Both the position numbers and the translations under genes were made by a program. The notes under the pieces are model-generated. The model was given only the letters and a program-made list of their open reading frames with translations. It was not told the origin of the DNA and made no database searches. A DNA stretch of 63,315 nucleotides from Rhizobiaceae bacterium MnEN-MB40S (lineage in GTDB: Bacteria; Pseudomonadota; Alphaproteobacteria; Rhizobiales; Rhizobiaceae): the NCBI GenBank assembly GCA_024343425.1, contig BRLC01000023.1, forward strand, positions 1-63,315, written 5' to 3'. Positions 1-8,046 of the stretch are shown here, one piece after another (position 1 is the first letter of the stretch; each line of letters starts with the position of its first letter).

Positions 1-1
1 A

Positions 2-439
2 TCCCGTTGCATGGGTCGCTCGCGCGGCGGCCTGACCACCAAGATTCATGCACTCGTTGACGCCGAAGGACGGCCGATCCGCCTCAAGTTGACCGAGGGC
101 CAAGCCCACGACGGACGCTCGGCCGCCGATATGTTCGAAACACTCAGTGCCGGACACATCCTGCTCGCCGACCGCGCTTATGACGGCGATGCCTTGCGCG
201 CCGAAATGGCCTCGCGAGGCACATGGGCCAACATCCGTGCCATGCCGAACCGCGTCAAAACCTTTCCGTTCAGCGCCTGGGTCTATCGACAGCGCAACGC
301 CGTCGAGCGGTTCCTCAACAAACTCAAACACTTCAGGGCCGTTGCCACGCGATACGACAAGCGGGACGATAATTTTCTTGCGTCAGTCCAACTCGCTTCA
401 ATTCGCATCTGGTTGCGAACTTATGAGTCGGTCACCTAG
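2..439 (+). CDS. IS5-family transposase, C-terminal part (cut by window edge)
   Basis: DDE transposase of the IS5 family (IS427-like second half). The frame is open to the window edge, so the N-terminus or an upstream partner ORF lies outside; the first ATG is at 11. All three acidic catalytic positions appear present: Asp in the HALVDAEG stretch, Asp in LLADRAYDG and Glu in RNAVERFLNKLKHFR, the last being the usual YREK-like signature region. The protein ends normally at 439, and at 444 the sequence becomes a copy of an IS21-type end, so this element probably inserted into that older IS copy. Family assignment is firm; subgroup is less certain. Confidence 0.85.
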   Translation, partial: SRCMGRSRGGLTTKIHALVDAEGRPIRLKLTEGQAHDGRSAADMFETLSAGHILLADRAYDGDALRAEMASRGTWANIRAMPNRVKTFPFSAWVYRQRNAVERFLNKLKHFRAVATRYDKRDDNFLASVQLASIRIWLRTYESVT

Positions 440-443
440 GCTG

Positions 444-522
444 TCCCGACGTTCCCCGCTTGCAGCGCCAAGTGGCCTACTTTTGCGCCGCCCAATGGCC
501 GATTTTTACTCCGCCGTTGACA
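444..522 (-). repeat. 79-bp remnant of an IS21-family left end
   Basis: These 79 bases are the reverse complement of 14340-14418, the left end of the complete IS21-type element, with one mismatch. The outer edge (TGTCAACGGCGG read on the minus strand) abuts the truncated TRAP gene at 523. The inner edge at 444 runs into the IS5-type element. It is a relic of a second IS21 copy in opposite orientation. Confidence 0.85.
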
Positions 523-683
523 GCAAGATGCGCCGTGCGGCTTGTCTGCAGGTTGGTGTCCCCCGATACCCTGAGTTCAAAAACATCGTCTTGAGCTATA
601 GCCGGCAGGGTCGTCAGAGCGGTGAGGTTCAGGGCCGCAATCGCTGCCGTTGCAACTAGCCCGCGGCGTCCAATTTGAAACAT
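523..683 (-). pseudogene. TRAP-transporter substrate-binding protein, N-terminal fragment (DctP-type)
   Basis: Only about 53 codons remain: a signal peptide (MFQIGRRGLVATAA..., cleavage likely after LPAIA) and the first mature residues (QDDVFELRVSGDTNLQTS), which resemble the start of a periplasmic TRAP C4-dicarboxylate-type binding protein. The coding sequence stops being native at 523, where an IS21-type end begins; an open frame continues into the IS end but carries no family sequence. Start at 683 was chosen because it begins the signal peptide and is preceded by GGAGA. No membrane subunits of the transporter are left, so it is non-functional. It lies downstream of the IclR gene on the same strand, which probably once regulated it. 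Confidence 0.65.
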
Positions 684-842
684 GTCTGTGTCTCCGTTGT
701 TTGTTTCACCCGGCCTCGGCATCGGGAGAGTACGACGGGTCTGCCGGGCGGCAGCACAACTATAGTGACGCGATTTTGTCGGCTGCCACTGAAATTCATT
801 GTCTCGGCGGCAACCATCACATACGTGAAATATCGGGGTGGT

Positions 843-1631
843 TCAGGCGAGGTATTTCGATTTTGCACGCATCAGGATCTCGACATTCTGAGACAGATGG
901 ACGCGCAATCGCTCTGTCGGTCCGGCGATGCCGATAGTCAGCGGACGCTTCACGGCGCCGGGCTTCAGCGGCACGGCGATGACGCTGGCCCCTGGAACGA
1001 CCATGTCGGGCTCGAACGAATAACCGTCGCGCCGGATCTTGTCGATCATGTCGTGCAATGTCCGTCGACTGACGGACGGCATGGTCCGCGCAAGGTGCGT
1101 CTTTGTGATGATCAGATCGATCTGTTCGTCCGCCTTCATGGAAAGAAGGATACGGCCGGCATTGGATTCCAGCAGATAACGCGTTGCTCCCGGCTGGAGG
1201 TCATAGCGCAAAGGATTGGTCCCGGCCACAACGTGGATATACTGTAGATGAATGCCCGTTTCAGCCCCGAGGACAACAGTGTCTCCGCACACGTCGGAGA
1301 TTTCCTAGAGCATTTCATGCATGCTCCCGGCCTTGAAGACTTGGCTGTTGATCCAACTGCCCAAAAGCGTCAGGCGCATCGTCGGCTGGACGGATCGGCC
1401 CCGCGTCGAATAATCGAGGTATCCGTTCTGCATCAGTGTCTTAACCAGAAGCGATGCGCTTGATTGGGGGATCCCCAGTTTTTCGGCAATTTCGGTGATG
1501 CGCATGGCGCGCTTGTTCTGCGCGAAGATTTCGAAGATCTGCAACACTCGGCCTGCGGACTTTACGAGTGGCTGTTCCATGTCAAGAGGCCGCCCCACGC
1601 CGTGTCGTCCGCCCTGCTGGTATGATTTCAC
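843..1631 (-). pseudogene. IclR-family transcriptional regulator with in-frame stop
   Basis: Both halves of an IclR regulator lie in one reading frame. 1631-1308 encodes the N-terminal winged helix-turn-helix (ITEIAEKLGIPQSSASLLVKTL) and 1304-843 the effector-binding domain (HLQYIHVVAGTNPLRYDLQPG...GRILLS...). A TAG stop at 1305-1307 separates them with no frame change, so one base change would restore a protein of about 262 residues, the normal IclR length. It is either a recent nonsense mutation, a sequencing error, or two unlinked domains. ATG at 1292 could allow reinitiation of the effector domain alone. It lies between the amidohydrolase genes and the truncated TRAP gene, all on the minus strand. 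Confidence 0.75.
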
Positions 1632-1679
1632 GTCGGTGATTCAAAGAGCATGAGCGGTGACAGCACATCTGCCTGTTTC

Positions 1680-3932
1680 CTATTCGAGGACAAATGGTTC
1701 CGGGTTGGTGAAACGGTCGAGAACATTCGCGGTGACGCGGCTGACATTGTTGTCGTAGCCGTTGTGACTGAGGCTGCCCGCCCAGGCGATCGATCCGACA
1801 TTAAAGACAGCGCCGCCGCCTGAGGTTTCGAAGAACACCATGTCCGCAGCGATACGCGCTTCGACCGGCGCCGTGACCGTCGGCACTGTAATACTCATCT
1901 CCTCGTTCACCAGCCTGTACGATTCAGTGTGATGTTCGGAAGACGCCACGATCAGGGCGTGGGTTGGCGTCCCGAGAGACTGGTCTGCGTGATCGATCTC
2001 GATGCCAGCCGCGCCGCCGCCCTGAAGGCCGAAATCTCCGATGATATCCTCGTCGATCCCGTCGAAAATGAAGGCGGCGCGAGGGTTCCTGCTCGCCTGC
2101 GTACGGCGATAGTGGGTTGAGAGATCAAATCCTTCAGAAATGAAGCCGCATCCGACAATGGATTGCGGCGGACGTCCGTGGGCGCGCCACAGACCACCCC
2201 GTTTCCCGTCGAAGCTGTGAAATTCCTCGCCGGGCTGGGTTTCCCAGGTTCGAATGGCCGGACCGCACCGGCGTACTTCCATGACCCCGTCCAACGAAGG
2301 ATGATAGGCAATCCGCCAGTAGAACCCGTTGCCGCCGAGAACCATCAACCGGCCACCGCTATCGACGTAGCTTTTGGTCGCCTCCCACATCGTGGAGGAA
2401 AAGTACTCCGGATGCGAGCCTGTCACGATCGTCTGATAGTGGCTGAGAAGCGGATACCCTTCTGCGTGAAAGTCTTCGTCGGTGATAACGTCGTAGTCGA
2501 CGCCCTGCGCTTCCAGCCAGTCGAAGATGTGGGTGTCGGCGTTGTATTCTCTCAGGTTTGATCCGTGCGTTCCAAAGGAACTTATATATCCTGGCCGAAA
2601 ATTGAGGATCGGCCTCAAACGCGACGAGTAGGCGACGCCGCTGCCGTCCGAATGGATGTCATAGAGCGATGGACCCCATTCCTTGTGTTCGTCGATCAGC
2701 CGGTTTGCTTCGTGAAGAATAATGAGCCGGCTCGAGAGAAGTTCGGCGATGTCGAAGGGAACCGGATTCAGATTTGCGTATGCAAGATAGGTGGCGGTCG
2801 AGGCAAGAAAGGCGACCGACGCCCGTTTGGAACCTGGTGCTGGACGCACGAATATCGGTATGCGTTCCGACCGATCGCCTGCAACAAGCCTGACGGCATA
2901 GACGCCGCTTTTCAGATTTTCCGGCAAAACCAGTTCGAAATCCACGTCCCACTGTGCGTCATACAGGTCGTCGTCATGAAAATGGATCGCGCCATATTCC
3001 TCCGGCGCGGCGTTCCAGTTGACTTCCTCTCCGGTCCAGTTGGCTCCAGTCATTGCGCGGGTCGGCAGATTGATGGTTCTTCCCCAAGCTCCGTGTTTGG
3101 AAAGGTCGACAACTTGCTCGCCCGAGATGTCGCGTGAAAAGTCCCAGAAACCGAGCACCGTTCCAGCCACCTCTGGAGCGATCGTCTCGCGCCTGAGCAC
3201 TTCCATTTGCAGCCGGCTCAAAGCGCTGCTTGCAAAGCGCGTCTTTTCGATTTTCCCGTTGAAATGGAGATCGGTGAAGCACCGGTCTCCTTCCATGCCA
3301 GTCAAGCGGGCGGCAAAGACCAGCATTGGTTCGGACGGCAGATCAAGTCCGGCCTTTGTCTCCAGTTTTCTGACGACCGGCGCTTCGCCGGCGCCCGTAC
3401 GGGCGTAAGGTTCCTGGTATAGGTAAAACGCACCCGTATCTGCGTCGAAAGCGAGGGCGACGAAATACCACTGGCGTTCGGTAAGCTTTACCCCGCTGGA
3501 TAGACGGAGTTTCTGTCCCCGTTTGTCGGTGGCGACGACCTCCGCACACCCATCGTTCCCTACGCTCAGCCTCACGCCTTGGCCATGTGCGTCCTGCAAT
3601 GAGATGATGGCCTGGTCTCCCAGTTCCGGCGTCGTGGGCCAGATATGCGCCTGCAGTGTGAAGCTCCGGATATCTCGGTAAGCGGCCTGTGGAGGCACCA
3701 AAACGCATGAGCCTGCATTGCAGACCTGTTCTCTTGCGGGATAGGTCCCGTCTCCAGCCGCAGCGACCTGTTCTTCCTTGAACCCTGGCCCGTTCGGGTT
3801 CAGATCACCGCATATCGTGCGTACGAGGCTGGCTTGATACTGTTCGGCGGTCGTGCAACTCACATGAACTTTAAGCGTTTCGCCCGGCGTGGCGCTGATC
3901 TTGTCGAGATATCCCACGATATAGGGCAGCAT
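1680..3932 (-). CDS. dmfA2: N,N-dimethylformamidase-type amidohydrolase, large (beta) subunit
   Basis: Large subunit of the two-subunit iron enzyme that hydrolyses N,N-dimethylformamide to dimethylamine and formate. Its 750 residues fit the family (about 760). A LamG/concanavalin-like domain lies around residues 85-250 and the catalytic glutamine-amidotransferase-like domain follows from about 365. Candidate iron ligands by position are Tyr385 (AYAN), Tyr424 (SLYD) and Glu509 in GSHPEY, with His507 beside it, corresponding to the 2-Tyr-1-carboxylate centre described for the Paracoccus enzyme. It overlaps the small-subunit stop by one base (TGATG), so the two are translationally coupled. The family includes homologues of unknown substrate, so an amide other than DMF is quite possible. 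Confidence 0.88.
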   Translation of the reverse strand: MLPYIVGYLDKISATPGETLKVHVSCTTAEQYQASLVRTICGDLNPNGPGFKEEQVAAAGDGTYPAREQVCNAGSCVLVPPQAAYRDIRSFTLQAHIWPTTPELGDQAIISLQDAHGQGVRLSVGNDGCAEVVATDKRGQKLRLSSGVKLTERQWYFVALAFDADTGAFYLYQEPYARTGAGEAPVVRKLETKAGLDLPSEPMLVFAARLTGMEGDRCFTDLHFNGKIEKTRFASSALSRLQMEVLRRETIAPEVAGTVLGFWDFSRDISGEQVVDLSKHGAWGRTINLPTRAMTGANWTGEEVNWNAAPEEYGAIHFHDDDLYDAQWDVDFELVLPENLKSGVYAVRLVAGDRSERIPIFVRPAPGSKRASVAFLASTATYLAYANLNPVPFDIAELLSSRLIILHEANRLIDEHKEWGPSLYDIHSDGSGVAYSSRLRPILNFRPGYISSFGTHGSNLREYNADTHIFDWLEAQGVDYDVITDEDFHAEGYPLLSHYQTIVTGSHPEYFSSTMWEATKSYVDSGGRLMVLGGNGFYWRIAYHPSLDGVMEVRRCGPAIRTWETQPGEEFHSFDGKRGGLWRAHGRPPQSIVGCGFISEGFDLSTHYRRTQASRNPRAAFIFDGIDEDIIGDFGLQGGGAAGIEIDHADQSLGTPTHALIVASSEHHTESYRLVNEEMSITVPTVTAPVEARIAADMVFFETSGGGAVFNVGSIAWAGSLSHNGYDNNVSRVTANVLDRFTNPEPFVLE

Positions 3933-4303
3933 CAGATGGAGCCCTCCTTCTCCGATCCGGGGTCCGCGCCGGTCAGGTCTTTCCAGCGCAGTCGAAAAAC
4001 ATATCGTTCTGCGTCCTCGATCGAGGTAAACCGCAAATCCTCATTGATAGTGACCGGTTCGCCCCGCTCGCCCGTCAATGTTCCGAGCACCCACTGCTTA
4101 TGTGGAACTTCGGCGACGAGGACATATTTCCCTTTGACCGGCGCCTTGCGGAAGTGTTGCAAAACGAATTGCAGATCCGGGCTGTGCGCGCCGATGGGCT
4201 GTTCCGAGAATTCCACATAGAGTTCCGGTCCGCGCGCCTTGATCCGATCCCAAACAGTCTGGCCTTTTGCGACACGGGGCGGGGGTACGTGGAAATCGGT
4301 CAT
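3932..4303 (-). CDS. dmfA1: N,N-dimethylformamidase-type amidohydrolase, small (alpha) subunit
   Basis: A 123-residue protein that matches the light chain of dimethylformamidase (about 130 residues), with conserved-looking stretches such as GKYVLVAEVPHKQWVLG. It binds the N-terminal part of the large subunit and is not catalytic by itself. Start at 4303 is supported by AGGAAGG upstream. The gene sits directly before the large subunit with a TGATG overlap, the arrangement known for dmfA1-dmfA2. The CoA-transferase gene precedes it by 14 bases, so the three form one minus-strand operon. Confidence 0.85.
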   Translation of the reverse strand: MTDFHVPPPRVAKGQTVWDRIKARGPELYVEFSEQPIGAHSPDLQFVLQHFRKAPVKGKYVLVAEVPHKQWVLGTLTGERGEPVTINEDLRFTSIEDAERYVFRLRWKDLTGADPGSEKEGSI

Positions 4304-4317
4304 GCTGCCTTCCTGTT

Positions 4318-5526
4318 CTAAACGGCTCCGACTGCCCGAAGCGAAGCAATTTCATCCAGACCGAGCCCCAGCAGTTCCGACAGGATTTCGTCGCTCGAGC
4401 AACCCAGTTCGGGTCCCAGATCAGAAATCTCTCCCGGAGTTTCAGTCAGATGCGGAACGACGCCGGGAACGGGCACCGCGCCCAATGCGTCGTGCTTCAG
4501 TGTCACATAGTTGCTTCTCGCTTCAAAGTGAGGATCGCCAAATATATCCGCAATTGAATTCACCAGCGAACAAGGCACGTCCTGTGACGCGCAGATGGTC
4601 AGGGCTTCGTCGGCAGTCATTCCTGAGAGCCAGTCCTGGACGATCTGGTCGACTTCCTCGTGCCTCGAGATGCGGACCGGGCCACGACCCAGTTGGTCCG
4701 GATCAGAGAGCTGCGGGCGTCCCATGGCCTTGCAAAGGCGCTCGAACATCCGATCGCTGGTGCAGGCTATGGCGACCCAGCGTCCATCACCGGTCAGAAA
4801 ATGCCCGTGCGGGCACGCATTCGATGTGCCAAGACCCTGCCGACCCCTTATAACGCCGTTCGCCGCGTAGGCGGGCAGCAAATCATCAAGCATGCGAAAT
4901 ATTGGCTCATACAGGGCGAGATCGATACACTGGCCAATTTGATCACGGTCCCTGACCCGAAGGGCCAGCAGAATTCCCAAAGCTCCGTAGACGCCTGATA
5001 CGTAGTCGGCAAGCGACGTAGAGCCTGGCGTCAGCGGCGGGCCGCCTGGCATCCCCGTCAGGTAGGCGAGGCCGCCGAAAGCATGCGCGATACGGGCGAA
5101 ACCCGTGCGTTCGCTCAGGGGGCCGGTTTGTCCGAATCCGGAAATGCGAAGCATGACGAGGCGGGGATTGATCGCCTTGAGGTCTTCATATCCAATCCCC
5201 CATTTTTCCAGCGTTCCCGGTCTGAAATTTTCGCACACGACATCGGATACGGCGACGAGCCGCTTAAGTATGGCGGCGCCTTCCGGCGTTTTCAGATTTA
5301 GCGTCAGAGACTTCTTGTTGCGCCCTTCGCTGAGCCAGCAAAATGTATCCGGAGTTTCCCCGGACGGTGTGCCGAAATTCCGGAGTGGATCGCCCTTGTC
5401 GGGATGCTCTATCTTGATCACCTCGGCTCCGAACTCCCCGGCGATCGACGCCGCGAAAGGCGCTGCAATGAATGTCGCGAGGTCCAGTATCCGGATGCCG
5501 TCGAGAGGTTTCTTGTACTTTGTCAT
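4318..5526 (-). CDS. CaiB/BaiF family (class III) CoA-transferase
   Basis: Class III CoA-transferase of 402 residues, the normal length. It moves CoA between acids through a covalent aspartyl-CoA intermediate; the catalytic Asp is most likely the one in TSLADYVSG near residue 174. The N-terminal Rossmann part shows GIRILDLATFIAAPFAA and FGAEVIKIE, and RPGTLEKWGIGYEDL is typical. ATG at 5526 is preferred over the GTG one codon upstream. It leads the operon with the dimethylformamidase-type subunits, so it may activate the acid released from an amide; donor and acceptor are not readable. A LysR gene diverges from it across 110 bases. Confidence 0.85.
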   Translation of the reverse strand: MTKYKKPLDGIRILDLATFIAAPFAASIAGEFGAEVIKIEHPDKGDPLRNFGTPSGETPDTFCWLSEGRNKKSLTLNLKTPEGAAILKRLVAVSDVVCENFRPGTLEKWGIGYEDLKAINPRLVMLRISGFGQTGPLSERTGFARIAHAFGGLAYLTGMPGGPPLTPGSTSLADYVSGVYGALGILLALRVRDRDQIGQCIDLALYEPIFRMLDDLLPAYAANGVIRGRQGLGTSNACPHGHFLTGDGRWVAIACTSDRMFERLCKAMGRPQLSDPDQLGRGPVRISRHEEVDQIVQDWLSGMTADEALTICASQDVPCSLVNSIADIFGDPHFEARSNYVTLKHDALGAVPVPGVVPHLTETPGEISDLGPELGCSSDEILSELLGLGLDEIASLRAVGAV

Positions 5527-5570
5527 CACCGTTTATGCCGTCCGGTCGCCGCTCTTCTTCCTCCGGTTTG

Positions 5571-5595
5571 TTGCATTTGAAGCCGGGTGATGCAA
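5571..5595. promoter_or_regulatory. Dyad in LysR/CoA-transferase intergenic region (candidate LysR operator)
   Basis: TTGCAT at 5571-5576 and ATGCAA at 5590-5595 form a perfect 6-bp inverted repeat with a 13-base spacer, between the divergent CoA-transferase and LysR genes. LysR regulators usually bind T-N11-A-centred dyads in just such divergent promoters, so this is the best candidate site for the 5637 regulator. Only one copy was seen. Confidence 0.4.
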
Positions 5596-5636
5596 AAACA
5601 TCATTCCTCTATACTTAGACAAGAAAGTTATGGGGA

Positions 5637-6563
5637 ATGGATGTCAGGCAGCTTCGCTACTTCATAACCATAGCCCGGTGCGGCAGCTTTTCCCGCGCTG
5701 CTAACGAACTCAATGTCGCACAACCTGCTCTCAGCCACCACGTCGCGAACCTGGAAGGCGAACTTGGCGTTCGTCTGTTCGATCGCAGCACGAAAGGTGT
5801 CGTTCCGACCGAATGCGGTCAGACTCTGATCAGTCACGCGGAAATCATCATTCACCAGATGAATCTGGCCGCACGCGACGTCCAGAACAAATCCGAAAAT
5901 CCGTCTGGCGAAGTCGCCATCGGCTTGCCTTCCAGCATCTCCCTTGCCCTGACTGTGCCTCTGCTTGCCGAAGCGGAAAAACGGTTCCCGAAAGTCGAGC
6001 TGAAGGTTTCGGAAAATTATAGCGGCTACCTCGTGGACTGGCTTGCCGCCGGGCGCCTTGATCTCGCCTTGCTATTCGATATCGACAGTCAACTGCAATT
6101 CGAGACAACCCACCTTTTTTCCGACACTCTCTATTTCGTCGGATCTCCCGACGAGCTTCCAGCAGGCCAGGATATCGAATTCAGTGAAGTGGCGAGGCAC
6201 CCGCTGATCCTTACGGGCGAAAGCCATGGCTTGCGGCATGTGATCGACCGCACGTCGCAATCCGGGTCCGTGGACATCAATGTCAAGACGGAGCTGGATT
6301 CTCTCGTTGCGATCAAGCGCCTTGCGGCATCCGGCTACGGCCATACGGTTCTTCCCTGGTACGCCATTCGGGAAGAAGTGGAAGCCGGGCAGCTCGGCGC
6401 CTTGAAAATCGTCAATCCGATAATGCAGCGCGATGTTTTCCTGGCGCGCTCCGGTGAATGGTCGCCGACGCGCGCGACCGAGCAGATATCCGATCTTGTC
6501 GTAGAATTGACCAAGCGTCTGGTCGACGCCGATCACTGGCTGGAATCCACGGGCGCTGCATAA
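5637..6563 (+). CDS. LysR-family transcriptional regulator
   Basis: A 308-residue LysR regulator. The N-terminal helix-turn-helix occupies about residues 1-60 (MDVRQLRYFITIARCGSFS, AANELNVAQPALSHHVANLE, LFDRSTKGV), and the periplasmic-binding-protein-like effector domain begins near residue 90 (GEVAIGLPSSISLALTVPLL). It is transcribed away from the CoA-transferase/amidohydrolase operon and towards the ABC importer, and so is the likely activator of one or both. The length and N-terminus resemble the Nac/Cbl-like branch, but the ligand cannot be inferred. Confidence 0.9.
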   Translation: MDVRQLRYFITIARCGSFSRAANELNVAQPALSHHVANLEGELGVRLFDRSTKGVVPTECGQTLISHAEIIIHQMNLAARDVQNKSENPSGEVAIGLPSSISLALTVPLLAEAEKRFPKVELKVSENYSGYLVDWLAAGRLDLALLFDIDSQLQFETTHLFSDTLYFVGSPDELPAGQDIEFSEVARHPLILTGESHGLRHVIDRTSQSGSVDINVKTELDSLVAIKRLAASGYGHTVLPWYAIREEVEAGQLGALKIVNPIMQRDVFLARSGEWSPTRATEQISDLVVELTKRLVDADHWLESTGAA

Positions 6564-6710
6564 GGCCGGGGCCATAACGCGATTTTATCGCGCTATCCAA
6601 ATTACCGGTCTTGTCGCTAACTTTCCGCTCCATATAGTTTTTGAGACCAGCCGAACGGCGCATTTCCACTCGCCGGACGGCGGTTTTCCACGCCGAAAGG
6701 GGACGTTACC

Positions 6711-7973
6711 ATGCACGCAATTCAGACTTCGATAATTCGGCGGCAATTCATCGCTGGCGCCATCGCACTCACTGCAGTCGCGACCGCGTCTGCTCCAGCC
6801 ATCGCCCAAGACAAAACCATTGTGCTCGGAGTGCTGGGCGCCTTTGCAGGCCCGTTTGCCGCCGACGCCGTAGAGGGTTACAACGGAGCGCTTCTCGCCG
6901 CCAAGGAAATCAACGCTGCGGGAGGTGTCGATGGATATATGTTCGACGTCCAGCAGTTCGACACCAAGGAAATGACGCCGGACGCTGTTCTTGCCGCAGT
7001 TGAAAGACTGAAAGCGACGCCAAACCTTGGAGCAATCGTGACTCCGTTCGGGTCGCTGTCCGGTTTCGAAATGGAGTATGTAGCCGATATTGGTGTGCCT
7101 TACATGGTTGCGGCCAACTCCAACCAGTATCGCTCGATCATCCAGGAAGATCCGGACAAGTTTTCCAACGTGTGGTCGCTCGCGCCGTCCTACGACGCAT
7201 ACCAGACAGAATTGCCATTCGTGATCAAGGAAATGATCGACAACGGCACTTTCGCGCCCGAAGAAAAGACATACGCCGTCATCGGTTCAGACAACCCCTA
7301 TTCCATGCCGATTTATGAAGGTCTCAAGAAAGCCATGGAAGCGGAAGGCTGGACCAAGGTTTTTGATGACGTCGTTCCACCGGTGGAAATCAATGACTGG
7401 CGTGTGATGCTGAACCAGATCCGGGCCAATCCGCCCGCCGTCATCATCAATACGGAAGCCTCGTCTTCCAATGCGGCGGCATTCATGAACCAGTTCATGG
7501 AAGATCCCACGGATTCGCTGTTGTTCATCCAGTATGCCCCTTCCGTTCCCGAGTTCGTCGACCTGACGCGGAAGAATTCCACCGGCGTTCTCTACAATAT
7601 GCTCGGCGGACCGATCAGCGGTGAAGTGCGCCCCCGCACCAAGGAAATCGGCGAAAAATATGTCGAAGAATATGGCTATGACAGCTCGATCTATGGCTAT
7701 ATCGTCTATGAGATGGTGTATCTCTACAAGGACATCCTCGAGGAAGTGGGTGACCCGATGAACTATGAAGCCATGTCTGCGGCGCTCGCAAAGACCGACA
7801 AGGAAATGGTCCACGGCCGGGTCAAGTTCGACCCCGCAACGCATTTGTCGATACAGGGCGACGGTTACCTGCCGATCCAGTTCTACCAGATCTGGGAGGG
7901 CGATCGGATCACGATCTATCCGCAGGAATTTGCAACCGGCGACAGCCAGACACCCCCGTGGATGGCCGAGTAG
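6711..7973 (+). CDS. ABC transporter substrate-binding protein, branched-chain amino acid type (LivK-like)
   Basis: Periplasmic binding protein of the Peripla_BP_6/LivK family, 420 residues. The signal region has adjacent arginines (IIRRQFIAGAIAL) suggestive of Tat export, with cleavage probably after APAIA. The mature start KTIVLGVLGAFAGPFAADA and AAKEINAAGGVDGY are standard for the family. It is the first gene of a complete importer (6711-11367). Members bind amino acids but also amides, urea and aromatic or aliphatic acids; adjacency to the dimethylformamidase-type operon makes an amide or carboxylate a reasonable guess. Confidence 0.9.
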   Translation: MHAIQTSIIRRQFIAGAIALTAVATASAPAIAQDKTIVLGVLGAFAGPFAADAVEGYNGALLAAKEINAAGGVDGYMFDVQQFDTKEMTPDAVLAAVERLKATPNLGAIVTPFGSLSGFEMEYVADIGVPYMVAANSNQYRSIIQEDPDKFSNVWSLAPSYDAYQTELPFVIKEMIDNGTFAPEEKTYAVIGSDNPYSMPIYEGLKKAMEAEGWTKVFDDVVPPVEINDWRVMLNQIRANPPAVIINTEASSSNAAAFMNQFMEDPTDSLLFIQYAPSVPEFVDLTRKNSTGVLYNMLGGPISGEVRPRTKEIGEKYVEEYGYDSSIYGYIVYEMVYLYKDILEEVGDPMNYEAMSAALAKTDKEMVHGRVKFDPATHLSIQGDGYLPIQFYQIWEGDRITIYPQEFATGDSQTPPWMAE

Positions 7974-7989
7974 CCTGCCGATTGTAGTC

Positions 7990-8013
7990 GGGGTCGGCGG
8001 AGACGCCGGCCCC
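7990..8013 (+). promoter_or_regulatory. Stem-loop between binding-protein and ATPase genes
   Basis: GGGGTCGGC and GCCGGCCCC can pair across a short loop in the 73-base gap after the binding-protein stop. There is no U-run, so it looks less like a full terminator than like a processing or 3'-stabilising hairpin of the kind that keeps binding-protein mRNA in excess over transporter mRNA. Confidence 0.4.
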
Positions 8014-8046
8014 GCTCCCGTATGTGTCTCGAAACAAAGAAGATAA

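Noticed and set aside
477..722. 81-codon open frame joining the TRAP signal peptide to the IS21 end
   Set aside because: The C-terminal residues are IS-end sequence read by chance; only the part 683-523 is genuine gene sequence.
6578..6592. CGCGAT-TTT-ATCGCG hairpin after the LysR gene
   Set aside because: The stem is short with no U-run, and it lies 118 bases before the binding-protein start; it may be a weak terminator but the evidence is thin.
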